NCBI GenBank assembly: GCA_030686995.1
Contig: CM060685.1
Location: 26,422,065 to 26,486,064 of the forward strand
Source of the DNA: Artemisia argyi
Lineage: Eukaryota > Streptophyta > Magnoliopsida > Asterales > Asteraceae
Direction of reading: 5' to 3'
Length of the DNA stretch: 64,000 bases
Each line of letters begins with the position of its first letter. The stretch's first letter is position 1. The notes beneath the pieces were generated by a model. That model was not told where the DNA came from. It saw nothing but the letters and a program-made list of their open reading frames with translations, and did not search any database. This document shows, piece by piece, positions 47,334 through 59,223 of the stretch. The position numbers and the translations under genes are program-made.

Positions 47334-48478
47334 AGCCTGCAGGCTAGGTTTGAAGCATTTGAGAGGATGCATGGTAGAGAGCTCGGTATATTGGGAGCTC
47401 AAGTGAGGGATTTGAGGAGAGGTCAGCACCGAACACATGGGATGCCTGGTAGAGCTCAAGGTTCTGAGCTTGCTCAGTGGCAGAGGATTGAGACCGCTTA
47501 GGACATGATTGGTGCAGTGATGGCAGAGAACCAGGAGATCAGGTACCGTGTGAGTCATTTGGAGGCTACTATTGGAGGGATGACAGCAGCATTCGAGCAG
47601 TTGTGCACCGAATGTGACCGCACTTAGTTGTATTCGTAGGATGTTGTACTTTCCAGTTTCCACTATATTGATGAGTCATCAGTTAGTGATGAACTTCTAA
47701 ACCTGCTTGTAATTTTGTGTACTTCGGATTTTATATATGAATATGACAAGCTTGGTTTATCTATTCGGTTGTTCGTTTCCTCTATGATTGACTTTATTCT
47801 TACATCTTGTCTATGATATTTGTATATTCATGTGACAATCTTTTCCATGCTCAAAATCTCATTTATCGCCATCTTTTGTGATGCAGATAAATGGCACCCT
47901 AGCGAAAGTCAACCATATCCACTCGAGGACGAACCGATAACCCACCAACTCCAGCGAGAGTTGTGTGTGGCAGAACTACGGAGAATGCTACCTCGGTGAG
48001 GGCTACACGAGAGAGAAATGCTGAGGATACAGTTCCACCCAGGACTGCGACAAATCCACCAGCAATGAACCATGCCACACTGGATCAGCTTGTCAGTGAT
48101 CGTGTAGCTGCCGCACTTGCTACTGCGAACAATTCAACCACCAACACTGGAAGGAACTTCCAGACCACCTACTAAGAACAGTAGCTTTTCTTATAATGAA
48201 TTCAAGAAGGTTATGGATGGAGGATTCAAAGGAATAGAGGGAGCTATTGGTTTGCTCAGATGGATTGAGAAGTTAGAGACTGTGTTTCACATCAGTGGCT
48301 GTAGTGATGAGGATCGAGTTAAGTATGCATCTTTTACCTTCATGGATGCTGCTTTGACCTGATGGAACAACTACAAGAAATCAGCTGGCATTGAGGTTGC
48401 ATATGCTATGCCGTGGGATGACTTCAAGGAGATGGTACTCAGGAAGTATTGCCCACGCAATGAGGTCATGAAGTTGTA
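46233..48478 (+). pseudogene. Ty3/gypsy gag region, broken and truncated
   Basis: ATG 46233 opens MSRQFDVSEPLLFAGHSS but stops at 46416-46418. Later open blocks (46482-46838, 47001-47501) are Pro/Ser/Asp-rich, then Glu/Arg-rich, with an (AG)n run translated as RERERE. From about 48177 a retrotransposon Gag (PF03732-like) segment is clear: FSYNEFKKVMDGGFKGIEG, then LRWIEKLETVFHISGCS. It is broken by TGA at 48360-48362, where Trp is expected, and continues WNNYKKSAGIEVAYAMPWDD ... KYCPRNEV. Coding stops abruptly at about 48478, so knuckle, protease and pol are missing. It resembles Tekay-type chromovirus Gag. Confidence 0.8.
47262..47331. repeat. (AG)n microsatellite within the gag remnant
   Basis: About 35 AG units in a Glu/Arg-rich part of the frame. 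Confidence 0.97.
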
Positions 48479-51400
48479 AGTTGTAACCACCGGTAAATTT
48501 CCACTTAAATTAAACTTATACTTATCCATTTTTCACGTCTATTTTTTTATTTATTTATTTAAACAAACTAATGACAACAACCAACTAAGGTCACATAACT
48601 CACGCTCTAAATAAATGAATTCATCGCTCTGAATAAATATCTTTATATGTCAAGTACCAAAGTTTTAAATTTCTTATTTACCACTTTACGTCATTTTATA
48701 CTTAACGATCAAATTTAATATTTTCTATTTATTAAAGTGTTTACGAAAACTCTAAATTAATAAAACTATAAATTTTACATTATCAAATCCTAAAACCCTA
48801 ACCATGTAAGATATTTTTAAGAAATACCAAAGTACAAGTCTCTACAACATAGAAACCTTAACTTTAATTTAAGCCCAGTGTACCTACTTTTTCAAGTATA
48901 TAATGCATAAACTTAAAAATATATTTCTTTCATTTCTATTTTGAATCTTGCGACCAATCAAACAAGGATTTCACCTCGTATATTTCAGATTCATTTCTAA
49001 ATATTCAATATCAATTATTATTACATTTTTATTTAAATAATATTACTTTTAGTAATAATAACAAAAGTTTAATCGTGTGAATTTTACTCACAAGACTAGG
49101 ATGAGTCTATATGTTCAAAATACTCAAATTCATCAATAGTCATATTTCATATGAACTATTGCCACTTTGTTGTTTTTACGTAAACATTATACTAATTACA
49201 TAATATGAGTACTCAAACTTACATTATTAGCTTTTATCAACATATACGCTCTCCGTTAAACTTATCACACGTCTAATATACTTGGTTGGAGTATATTGAT
49301 AAATTATAAGTATTATATTTTTACGTTACCCAGTTTTAAGTTTCGTGACTTAATGACTTAACGTTAGTAATTACCGAGATCAAACTATACCGTAAATAAT
49401 CATATAACATAAGATAAATACAATAGATATATTTTTTTTTAGTCATCCTTTATAAAACGTGAGACACCTTCGTCTACCATTTGAAAACACATGATTATGT
49501 GAAAGTTACTCGTAATATGTAAACGTGTCCTATCTTAATGAAATGTCACCATGCAAACCATAAACATATAATATAAAATGTGTTTTCATGCATGTGACTA
49601 TGTATATATACACGAGTTCTAAATTTTTACCCGTAGTAGTAAAATATATAAATCTCACTAGTTCTTTATGTGGCCTCTTTTTACCAAGAAACATGTTAAA
49701 GATAATCTATGTCACACAATCTGTAATAATTCGAATCCTTTCATAAACCATTCAAACCATTACTAACCTCAATGAACACATCACTTTGTTCTTTCCATGC
49801 TTGGTCAAAAATTCAACACATGATCTTGTTTCTAAAATAATGAACTAAGCCACCTAGACAAGCAATTCACCATACAAGTTACCATGGACTATTTTTAAAC
49901 ACACCACCTTGTTCCTCCTATATTTATACGACCATGCATGCATCTTTTACACTCATCCCATGTTTTCTAACTCACTACACTCAAATACACTTACACTCGC
50001 TGAAATTCTAGTCCAAGGAGAAGTAGAAAGAAGTTACAATTAAGTCTAGTATCATTGGAGTAGTCTTGGTCTCACCTTGGAGTCTCTTTTATCAAAATTT
50101 CCATCTATATCGACCCTTCCATTTCCATTTTCACTTCCACATCACCATGTCTACTTTAAATTCAAACATGGTCAAATATTGTAGGACAAACCTTTGGTTC
50201 TCTTTATACCACATCACGCCATTCTCACCATCACCATCACCATCTACACTTCATCGTGTTTCTTACATCCACAACAAGGTGACATAGCCTTTTTGAAACC
50301 TTAGAAGTACACCTCTATATAAGTTGGCATACACTCCCTTTCTAATCATCACCATTCGAACCAAACCAAACAGCACCACATTTAATACTCACTTATCTAG
50401 GGAGTCCAAATAAGAGCCAAGAAGGAGTCTAGATAAGTCTCGAAGGAGCAGAGAGCCTAGTGTCTATTTTCCAAGTCACCTTACTCGAAATTCTCTCCTA
50501 GTCGAAACTTTTATCAAGTAAGTAATCTAAACCTTTCCAATTTCTTTTCTACACTTTAAATACTCTAAAACATGTTAATAATCAGGTCCTAATAGATAGC
50601 CCAGGTTAAAACCATGGTTTCCCTTTTCTTTTCTGTTTTTAACAAGCAAAAGCAAACACCCTTTGTGAAATAACTTTGAATACAAGCTTTAATCTACAAA
50701 AGGGTCACTTAAATGAGCATATATAAACTTAACAATCAGTTAGGAGAAATAAAAATGAGAATATAGGCTTTTGAATCACCCAAAACGAGTACACTAGTCA
50801 AAAGATACGGCCAAATGAAATTACCAAAAACTTGCCGAAAAGCTGTCAACAAAGTTTCTGTGGCAGAAACTGAAAACACGCAAAACGAGCTATTTCTAGT
50901 CCGTTTCGTCGAAAACTTAAAACATGAAAGTTCTCCGGAACGACGTTTTCTTCAAAACTTCTTTAGACTTCGAGTCATGAAAACGCATAATAAATTGTGC
51001 TTTTAATTAATTTCAGAATAGATTTAAAAACAAAGGCAGCAGCAGACATGGAGTTTTAGACCCAAATTTCGTGTATCAAATATGGTTCTAAAACTCTAAT
51101 TTTCGACATGGTTAAAGTACACTAGAAGGTCTAAACATAGGAAAAAGAATCAGCCATTTTCATTGAGAAAAGAGGGAGAACGGAGCATGTAAAATTTGGT
51201 ATTTTCTGTGTCAAGTTAAACCATGGGTCGCGAGTTTCTATTAATTATTTTGAAGTCGTGGGTTCGATTCAGGCCATAACATTTTACAAGAATACTCTTA
51301 AAACACTTATAAACAATTTATATAAAGGAGTCGTAGAAAGCTGGATCATTTCCGTGGCTAAAAACGCGTTTTTACTTAAAAAGGACCCCGGGTGCAAGAT

Positions 51401-51530
51401 ACATATGCATGAGGGGTATATTTTGCCAAAAATCTAATTTTATAAATTGGACTTGAAATAAAATAAACTTAACGTTAAGGGTAAAAGTTGCCAACTTTAG
51501 AAACTTGAGGGTCTAAAATGAAAATATTAT

Positions 51531-51536
<6 letters not shown>
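48479..51536. other. AT-rich non-coding region
   Basis: No gene was recognised. 49915-50530 has a TATA-like TATATTTATA followed by CATGCATGCA (an RY-type motif, 49933-49942) and C/A-rich leader-like sequence, then AAGGAGTCTAGATAAGTC near 50423. This could be an LTR or promoter fragment, but no partner copy was found. Confidence 0.4.
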
Positions 51537-51707
<171 letters not shown>

Positions 51708-51949
51708 GAAAAATAAACCTAAAATATGTTTTGTACCGTAACTAACAAACGAAGTATCCATTTAACGAACGGACAGAACCAAATCTTACAGATAAAAAAA
51801 TATAATAAAATAATACTTTTGAAACTACATATTGGTTCAATAAAATATTTAACCATTAAAATAAAACGAAACGAACATTGAAAAACTTATATAATCAGAA
51901 GCAACTACTTAAAACTTGACCTAATAAATCAGGTTTCAAGCCGGAGACG
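51708..51949. other. Left flank of the young element
   Basis: AT-rich non-coding sequence ending TCAAGCCGGAGACG before the TSD; likely the other half of the LTR fragment at 63638-64000. No gene. Confidence 0.4.
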
Positions 51950-51954
51950 TTTAT

Positions 51955-54900
51955 TGATTCGCCTCAAACAGTCAGATAATTATTGATCAGCCACTTGTGA
52001 ATGGCCAACTGTAATAGTCAAACAGCTGAGGCAAATGCTTCCGTGAAATACAGTGTTTTCCCGGGTCGTAATGTCCCAACGAGGTTGTGATGGTATTAAA
52101 AACGAACCTGTGATTAGTGAATGTGAACAGGTAAGGGTATAAAAGTGTGTGTGTGTTTAAACTAGGGTTTTATAACTTAAAATAACTATTAAAACGATTA
52201 CATAAAACCTAGATATCTAAAACGATAAAACGTTCACCAATTTAAAATCAGACGCGACTGCGTACTGAGAAAAAGATGAGTTTTAAGAAAAATAAACTAC
52301 AAGGGTTAAAAATGAAAATTCTATAAACTTAAACTTAGAATAAAATTAAACTAAAAATAAAACTATTTTTTAGATTATTATATTATTTATTATTAATTAT
52401 TTAAAAAAAAACTTATTTAACTATTTAATTAAAACTAACTTAAATAAAAACTAAAAATGATTAATACTACAAATTAAACTAAAAACTTATAAAAATATTT
52501 TCTAAACCTAAAATAGAACTTGAAGAAAGTATAAAAAATAAAAATAAATGTTTTTGTCTTTTTGTAAGCTTTTTATTAATTAAAAACTATTAATATTAAT
52601 TATACTAATTAAACTATTTTAAATTACAAATAATACTAAATCAACTTAGAAAATTATGGAAAAATTTATAAATCTAATTAACCATCACAGGAATCCTAAA
52701 AAATTATAGAAACTTTATTTTATGTATTTTTAAACTAGTTTACTATTTATTATTCTATTTATTATTTAATTACTATTTAAAACTATTTAAATTATAAAAA
52801 CTATTAAATGAGCAGTATAAATCACAAGAAAATTTCTAAAATTATCTTATGACTTATAGAAGCTAGGAAAAATATAAAATATAGGTGTTACTATATAAAA
52901 ATTAATTATGCTATTTATAACTTAATTATTTATTAATTATTAATAAAACTATTTTTAATTCTAATTAATACTAAAAGACAAAATTAAAATCTGAGAAAAT
53001 TATTATAATTACTTTAACCTATAAGGAAATTAATAAAAATATAAAAACAAAACTTACTTAATAAAAATCTAATAATGAAAATTAAAATTAAATTAAATTA
53101 AATAGAAAGTATCACTTACTATTATATTGTTTTTTCTTGAATATTCTTTTTCCAAACTATATTATACCTAAATATAACTAACTTTTGTAAAAACAAATAT
53201 TTTACAACTTAAAAATAAGCTAGATATAAGCTAACAACTCTAACAGTTGACTTATGTTGACTGAAAAGGTAAATAAGCTCAAATGAGCTTATGTGGGACC
53301 CACTTAGGTTAATTATGGTTCTAATAAGGTAGTTGGACTTGTCAAAGCTTAATTTGGTTAAATAAGCTCAGTAGATAAGCTAGTAAGCCACAATAAGCTA
53401 ATCCAAAACCTTAATTCAATACAGAAATGGGACAAAGTATTGGGTCTGATTTAGGTGGGGTCCACAGTGATTCAAGTCAAACCAAAAGTCAAACCTAAGA
53501 GTCTACTAGGAGGGGGTTGTATGGAACTGATTTTGTAGTGTGGGGCCCACTGAGGTGGTCACAAAACACCACCAAAGGTGGTGTTGTTGGCCTGATATCT
53601 GGTGTGCAGGGGAGATGTTCTCCCTGCAAGCAAGTTTGGGCTTGAGTGGGACCCAGTAGAAAAATCCTAAAAATATAAGCTAGATGGAAACTTAATTATG
53701 AGCTGGTAGACTACAAGTCCACCAAAGCTCAAAACCTAGATCCTAATACTAAAATCTACAAAATTCCCACAAGTTTTGTGAAAATCTGTGAGATGCAAGT
53801 TTTGACTTTTGATAGAACTTGCTAGTTTGACTTATGTGAAATTCTATGGATCACTACAGATTGTATAAGTAATATTAAGCTATTGTAGACCTAAAATAAG
53901 CTAAAGCTACAAATAATAAGGTAATGGGTGGGTTTGTGGATCACAAATCCCTCACAGTTAACTATGAGGGGTGGTCAATTGTGGTTTTGACTTTTGCTTT
54001 ATATAAGACCCAAAAATTTGGTTGGACTGAGCTTGTATGAACCTGAGTTACTATTATGAATCACAAATTCACACTCAAACTCAGTTGAGCTCACTGAGCA
54101 AACCTGAGCCAAACACCCCTTTAAATGACTGTATTTAAGATTCTCAAAGCTAAACAAGATTTTAATCTATGAAACTGATTCCTAACACTAAATTATGCTT
54201 AACTAAGATCAAATGAACACAAATCAATCATGCCATAAGCCTATTCCTCAGATTTGTCAAAAATGAGTTTTTAACTGTGAGATTTTTGATTTTTTAGCAC
54301 AAATTATTCTAATAAATAATCAAACTATTTAAAGCTATATTATAACTCTAATATACTAATTCCACACAGAAAAACAGATAATATCTTTAAATACCAACTA
54401 ATACAGTAAAAGAAAAAATGTTGAACAAAAGCTTACAAATGTGATTCAGCTGAGGAATGATGAACCATGAACAAATGACTAATCCTAACACCTCCCAAAA
54501 GGTACTAAACCAGAATCATTCCATATTCCATCAAGCTCCTTTGCACAAATCAGCTTGTAACTTGATTTTTTTATTTTCTTAATATTTAATTTGATTTTTT
54601 AAGTATTTTTGTTTTATGAACTAAACAGAAAACTGAGGTGTATAAAAGCTTAAATAAGCTTTGTCAAGGCTTAATTTAACTTTATAAACCCAAAATGATA
54701 ACTAGAAACAACAATAAAGCTTTTGTGATTTTTGAAATAAAGACAAATGAACACCAACTGAGAATCAACTTGAAACTTAAAATTACTTTGAATTAAAGAT
54801 TGCAATACATGAATTCAACTGAGAACAAGCTATTTTAATTGAAATTACAACTGAATTATTGAATTACAATACCTACGACCTAATTAAACTAAACCTAATC

Positions 54901-56179
54901 TAATAATTCATCCTTCTGGCTTCTTTCCTCTTTTAAAGCCCTTTTCTGAGTTAAGTGGGACCCACTTGACCTTTCCCACCACTTTAGGACCATTGGATTG
55001 GTCTGAGTTATCATGGCCGTTTAAATTCTTAACTTGGCGCCAAAGTCTCCATGGGTACTGTAGATTGCGTGGAGCGGATTTTAGGGGTTTAATGAGGCTT
55101 GGAGGGATGTGTGAGGTGGAGGGTGATGTGGAATGAGTGGGGAGCAAGTTGTGGACAGGTGGTGGTGGTGGTGGTTTTGGAATACGAGTGGTGGTGGTGG
55201 TTTTGGAGGGAAGGGATGACTGGGGTGGTTTTGGTTTGTTGACCGGGTTTGACTTGGGGTTGGACTGGGCTGGGATTGGGCTTGGGTAAAAGAGTAGGAT
55301 GGGCTGTTGAGTGTTGGGTTTAGTTTAGGTTTAGTAATAATAATAATAAGGAGTCCGTTTGGTTTTTTAGAAATTACAAGGACCAATTTTGTAATTCAAG
55401 CAAAGTTTAGGGGCTGAATTGGTATTTTCCCAAAGTTTTCTCAAAAGGACTAAACCTGCCATGTTAGAATAAACCAAGGACTATAATTTACATATTTTCC
55501 CATTTTTAAATATTAAAGGACTATTTTTGTAATTTTCGGATTTTTGAGGGACTAAATATGTAATTTCCCAAAATATTATCAAAAGGTCCAGTTTTGTAAG
55601 AGTTGAATAGTATAGGGACCTAAAATGATAATTTCTCATTTATTGCGATTTAAAACACCCTGGGGACCATTTTTGCCATTATTTGAAAGTCCAGGGACCA
55701 TTCTTGCAATTTTCTGAAACTTGAAGGGTTAAACCTGTAATTATCAAATATTAACACAAAGGACCAAATATGTTATTTAGGAATAGTTCAAAGGTTATTT
55801 TGATAAATTTTCCATTTTAAATAACCCAGGGACTGATTTTGACATTTTTCCAAAGTTGAGGGACCAAAGTTGTAAATTTATGATTTTTAACTTCAAAAGA
55901 CTTTTCCTAACAACTTATGAATCCCAAGGACCTAAAATGATATTTGAACAAGTTTTGAGTGACCAGGGACTAGTTTTGCCAATTTATGAAACTTGAGGGA
56001 CTGAAACTGCCAATTATGCAAACTTTGTACGTTTTTCATCTGTTTTTGCATATTTTGCATTTGAAACATATAAAACACACCTCTAAGATATTTTAAGTAT
56101 TTTGATACATATTTGAGTGTTTTTGTATGTTTTGGCAGCTCAGATCAGTATAAAATGATGAGTATTTAAACACTCATCA
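51955..56179 (-). repeat. 3' LTR (left copy)
   Basis: 4225 bp; TGATTCGCC to ACTCATCA on the plus strand. It lacks the MITE of the other LTR, so it shows the empty site (GTTTACTATTTATTATTC near 52739). The part at 55380-56000 repeats phrases such as AGGGACCATTTTTGCC about every 50-60 bases. Minus-strand proline-rich frames (54908-55386) are present in both LTRs and not convincing as genes. Confidence 0.95.
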
Positions 56180-56215
56180 ATCCCCCACACTAAACTATTG
56201 CTAGTCCCTAGCAAT
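56180..56215 (-). other. Polypurine tract and stem-loop at the 3' LTR
   Basis: On the minus strand, ATTGCTAG...CTAGCAAT (56197-56215) is followed by TTTAGTGTGGGGGAT up to the LTR edge. This matches 8561-8596 of the plus-strand element almost base for base. Confidence 0.8.
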
Positions 56216-56250
56216 CTATTTGAGAAAAACTTAATGGATTTGAAAAACTC

Positions 56251-56610
56251 TTTACCAAAAGCCATCACTTCTGGAGTAGCCATGTGTAAGAACTGTGGCA
56301 CACCTGATAACCGTGTGATTTTGAGCAAATCACCAGCTGTCAACGGATTTGATTAGTCTTTACCAAAAGCCGTTTGCTTCTGGACTAGCCAACTCTTGAT
56401 GGAATAGTCAACATCTTGGTGAGCTGATTACCAATTATGGTTTTTCCACGGCCTTTACCACAAGCCATAATCTTGCGGGCTAGCCAACTCATTAGCTTTT
56501 GAGGATAATGGGGAGTTGAGGAACCATACAATTTTTGGCAAATTGCAAGCCATAAACGGGTTTGAGTTATCTTTACCAAGAACCGTTTGCTCCTGGATTA
56601 GCCAATCCTG
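56251..56610 (-). repeat. Four degenerate ~100-bp internal repeats
   Basis: TTTACCAAAAGCCGTTTGCT-like segments followed by TAGCCAAC recur near 56251, 56358, 56452 and 56569 (spacing about 95-117). They occupy the same untranslated interval as the two-copy repeat at 7813-8150 of the plus-strand element. Confidence 0.75.
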
Positions 56611-56733
56611 TTGTGGGTTAGACATGGAGGATTGATACCATTTATTGCGTTCTAAGTGAGAAAAAATTTTAAAATTTTGGCTAAAATGGGGGTTCTTGAT
56701 GGAACATGTGTTTAAATTCGTTAGAATAACGAA

Positions 56734-56775
56734 TCTCCCCCCACACTTAGAACTGAATATTGTCCTCAATATTCA
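56734..56775 (-). other. Stem-loop (GAGGAC loop) plus purine tract module
   Basis: On the minus strand TGAATATT, loop GAGGAC and AATATTCA (56754-56775) are followed by CTAAGTGTGGGGGGA. It matches 7027-7067 of the other element. Confidence 0.7.
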
Positions 56776-57160
56776 AAGTACCGGGTGTTAAACCAACACT
56801 TAGAACGTAAGAAGAAAATATTCCATAGCTTTTATTTAAGATGTATATACATACAATTTATTTTTTTAGATAAAACTTCTTAAATAGAAGCTATCACTAT
56901 ATGTACATTTTTTTTTTAAAAGGATATATATATATACAACATGTGGGGTATTTCCCCCACACTAGGGTGGTATACGGGTGAAAACCTATATACATGCTAA
57001 TGTTTTTGATTACCGAGTCACTAGCTTGACTCGACCCCGAATTCATTTGTCCATGGGGAAGTAAGTGGAAGAGACAATCTGCATCGGACTTTCATTCAAG
57101 ACGTTTGGATAAACATTTGAAGCACGTGAAAGTTCCACACCGATGAGATAAGTAACCGGC

Positions 57161-58924
57161 TCATAATTTATAAATGAGAATGCCGGGATCAAAGATAATG
57201 TCTTCACTCCCGAAAGAGTGAAGAACAGGATAAGGAACAGGATATTTGAAGAAAAGAAAGAAAATCATGATAAAAATCATGACTAACTCCTCGTCTTCAA
57301 TAGGAGAATTCATTGGTTCATGAATCTCCTTATTTAAGTTCGTTTGATCAAGACATATTATGGGTATGTCTAGATCAAAATAGAATTTATCATACTCCGG
57401 TAGAGATATGATATGAGTGAGTTCACCGGAGAACTCCTCAAAGGTGAATGATTCGTATTCGGGATTGATTTGAGTGAGTTCATTGGGGAACTCCTCAATA
57501 GTAAATGATTCAAAAACGGGAAGAGAATTATAAGAATGAGAAGTGGGGATACCACTTATCTTCTCTTCCGTTTGATCAAAATGGAATGTTTGCAATTCCG
57601 GAATAGAATCATTGATAAAAACCTCACTATCCTTGACGGGGATAGGAGATGAAATAGGCTCTTCATTAAAAGCCTCGATTGTAGAAATGAGAAGATTAGC
57701 ATTTAATACTGTAAGACGAAGAGATTCATCTTGGTGTATTTCTTCATCATTCTCTTCTTCTGAGTCGACAAGCTCAGAAGGTAATTCTCCCACATAACTA
57801 ATGTCTCCACAAGATAAAGAATGGTCCTCATCAGAATCAGAGAACATCTCAATATGATCATTTGGAAAGACAAGAGGGGGAGGTATATCACACACATGAT
57901 CAAGAATTCCCTGTGACTCACTTGGGATTGAGACAAGGTTCTCAACACTAGACTTTATGAATTCGTCTGATTCCTTTGCAGGAACAATGTCAAGATGCTC
58001 GTCCCCCATGCTCAGAGAGTGAGTGGGAACCTCGGGTGTGATAACAGTAGACTCAGGGAGTTGAGAAGGACTAGCAGTAATGGAGTCTACAAGTTCCATT
58101 ATTTCTACTGCTGGTGATTCAGTTATATTCATTTCTCCCTGTATTTCTACTGAAATAGCTTCAACTGAAGTTGAATCAAAAGGTTCCTCAGACACCTTTG
58201 GGATTGGAACAAGTTCATTTATTTCCTTAAGAGGAGTTACTTTGAAGTGCTTGTCCCCCATTATTAAGATATCTGAAGGGTCATTTGAGTTTTTGTCTTC
58301 AATTGGTTCATCCTCGTCACTTATATCCTCAAGATGTAATGAGTTAACAAGAGGTTTTTGTTTCTCAAGAATTAGATCCCTAAGAGTGTTTATTCCATCT
58401 TGAATGGTTTTGTTGACTTGACTTTGAGCCAAAATCATTTTTATCAATTCAGCTTTAGCTGACTCGTCCTGAGGAAGTGATTGAGGGTTTGTGTACTGTG
58501 AAGGCTGGTTAAAACCAAATTCATGATTGTTACAAGGAACCTGTTCATAGACAAACTGATTCCTAGTTTGACAATCAGAGCTGTAGTGAGGGCCTCCACA
58601 ATACTCACAACAGTTGAACTGATGTGGTTGTGAGTCGTCTGTGTTTAAGTCATAATTGTTATCAGGGACCTGCTCATAGACAAGCGTGTTTCCTGATTGA
58701 CAATCAGAACTGTAATGTGAACCACCACAACACTCACAACAGTTAAACTGCTGAGTCTCATGGTATGGAAGCTGGTGGAATGAATCAGTCATGTCAGGGT
58801 AGGAATAGGGATTCTGGTTATAGACAGACCCGTTTCCTGACTCTACCCTGCCACAACTGGGGCAATTACCACCATTATAAGGACTACCACACCATTGACA
58901 AACAAGAGGGTGAGAATAAGACAT
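57161..58924 (-). CDS. Retroelement zinc-knuckle protein (587 aa, intact)
   Basis: The ATG at 58922-58924 is the first Met codon in frame; the four upstream codons begin with TTG. Motifs: CX2C-X8-CX2C at C9, C12, C21, C24; then two CX2C-X3-H-X4-C knuckles at C63-C66-H70-C75 and C106-C109-H113-C118. The knuckles lie in a 43-residue tandem repeat whose units carry Y-E-Q-V-P. The CCGG-H spacing resembles Athila/Tat Gag knuckles (from memory). The rest is strongly acidic, with FESFT-EEF-ELT motifs repeated near residues 475-515. A short hydrophobic stretch (about 547-559) lies near the C-terminus. No protease or polymerase. It is probably a nucleic-acid-binding accessory or Gag-derived protein; no capsid fold was recognised. 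A broken relative lies at 4905-6695. Confidence 0.88.
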   Translation of the reverse strand: MSYSHPLVCQWCGSPYNGGNCPSCGRVESGNGSVYNQNPYSYPDMTDSFHQLPYHETQQFNCCECCGGSHYSSDCQSGNTLVYEQVPDNNYDLNTDDSQPHQFNCCEYCGGPHYSSDCQTRNQFVYEQVPCNNHEFGFNQPSQYTNPQSLPQDESAKAELIKMILAQSQVNKTIQDGINTLRDLILEKQKPLVNSLHLEDISDEDEPIEDKNSNDPSDILIMGDKHFKVTPLKEINELVPIPKVSEEPFDSTSVEAISVEIQGEMNITESPAVEIMELVDSITASPSQLPESTVITPEVPTHSLSMGDEHLDIVPAKESDEFIKSSVENLVSIPSESQGILDHVCDIPPPLVFPNDHIEMFSDSDEDHSLSCGDISYVGELPSELVDSEEENDEEIHQDESLRLTVLNANLLISTIEAFNEEPISSPIPVKDSEVFINDSIPELQTFHFDQTEEKISGIPTSHSYNSLPVFESFTIEEFPNELTQINPEYESFTFEEFSGELTHIISLPEYDKFYFDLDIPIICLDQTNLNKEIHEPMNSPIEDEELVMIFIMIFFLFFKYPVPYPVLHSFGSEDIIFDPGILIYKL

Positions 58925-59200
58925 AGAAAGAATCAAAGGGTTTTGGAGATGAGAAATGAAGAATCAAATAGGTAGGGATGTAAAGGTGAATATTTTTGGT
59001 GTTTTTGAAAATTTTTATAGTACTAATAAGAAGGAAAATATTTTTGGTTTTTTGTGTTCGTTGAAAACTGATTTTAAAAAGTTTTCGGGAACAGTTTTGG
59101 TTTTATATGATAATAATATGAACAAGGATGGATAAATGTACAATGAACGTGTTATTCAGGTTCACAAATACGCAAAATCGTTTAAAATATGCGCACAACC

Positions 59201-59218
59201 TCCCCGGCAGCGGCGCCA
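59201..59218 (-). other. Primer-binding site
   Basis: The minus strand reads TGGCGCCGCTGCCGGGGA, identical to 4608-4625, five bases from the 5' LTR. Confidence 0.85.
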
Positions 59219-59223
59219 AATTT

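Noticed and set aside
51272..51283. GGTTCGATTC, resembling a tRNA B box
   Set aside because: No matching A box or acceptor stem upstream.
54908..55386. Two minus-strand proline/histidine-rich frames within the LTR, repeated at 62364-62839
   Set aside because: Identical context in both LTRs is explained by recent duplication of the LTR; GGTGGTGG composition makes chance proline frames. No domain is recognisable.
57612..58403. Plus-strand frames opposite the 587-aa ORF
   Set aside because: Antisense shadows of the real minus-strand reading frame.
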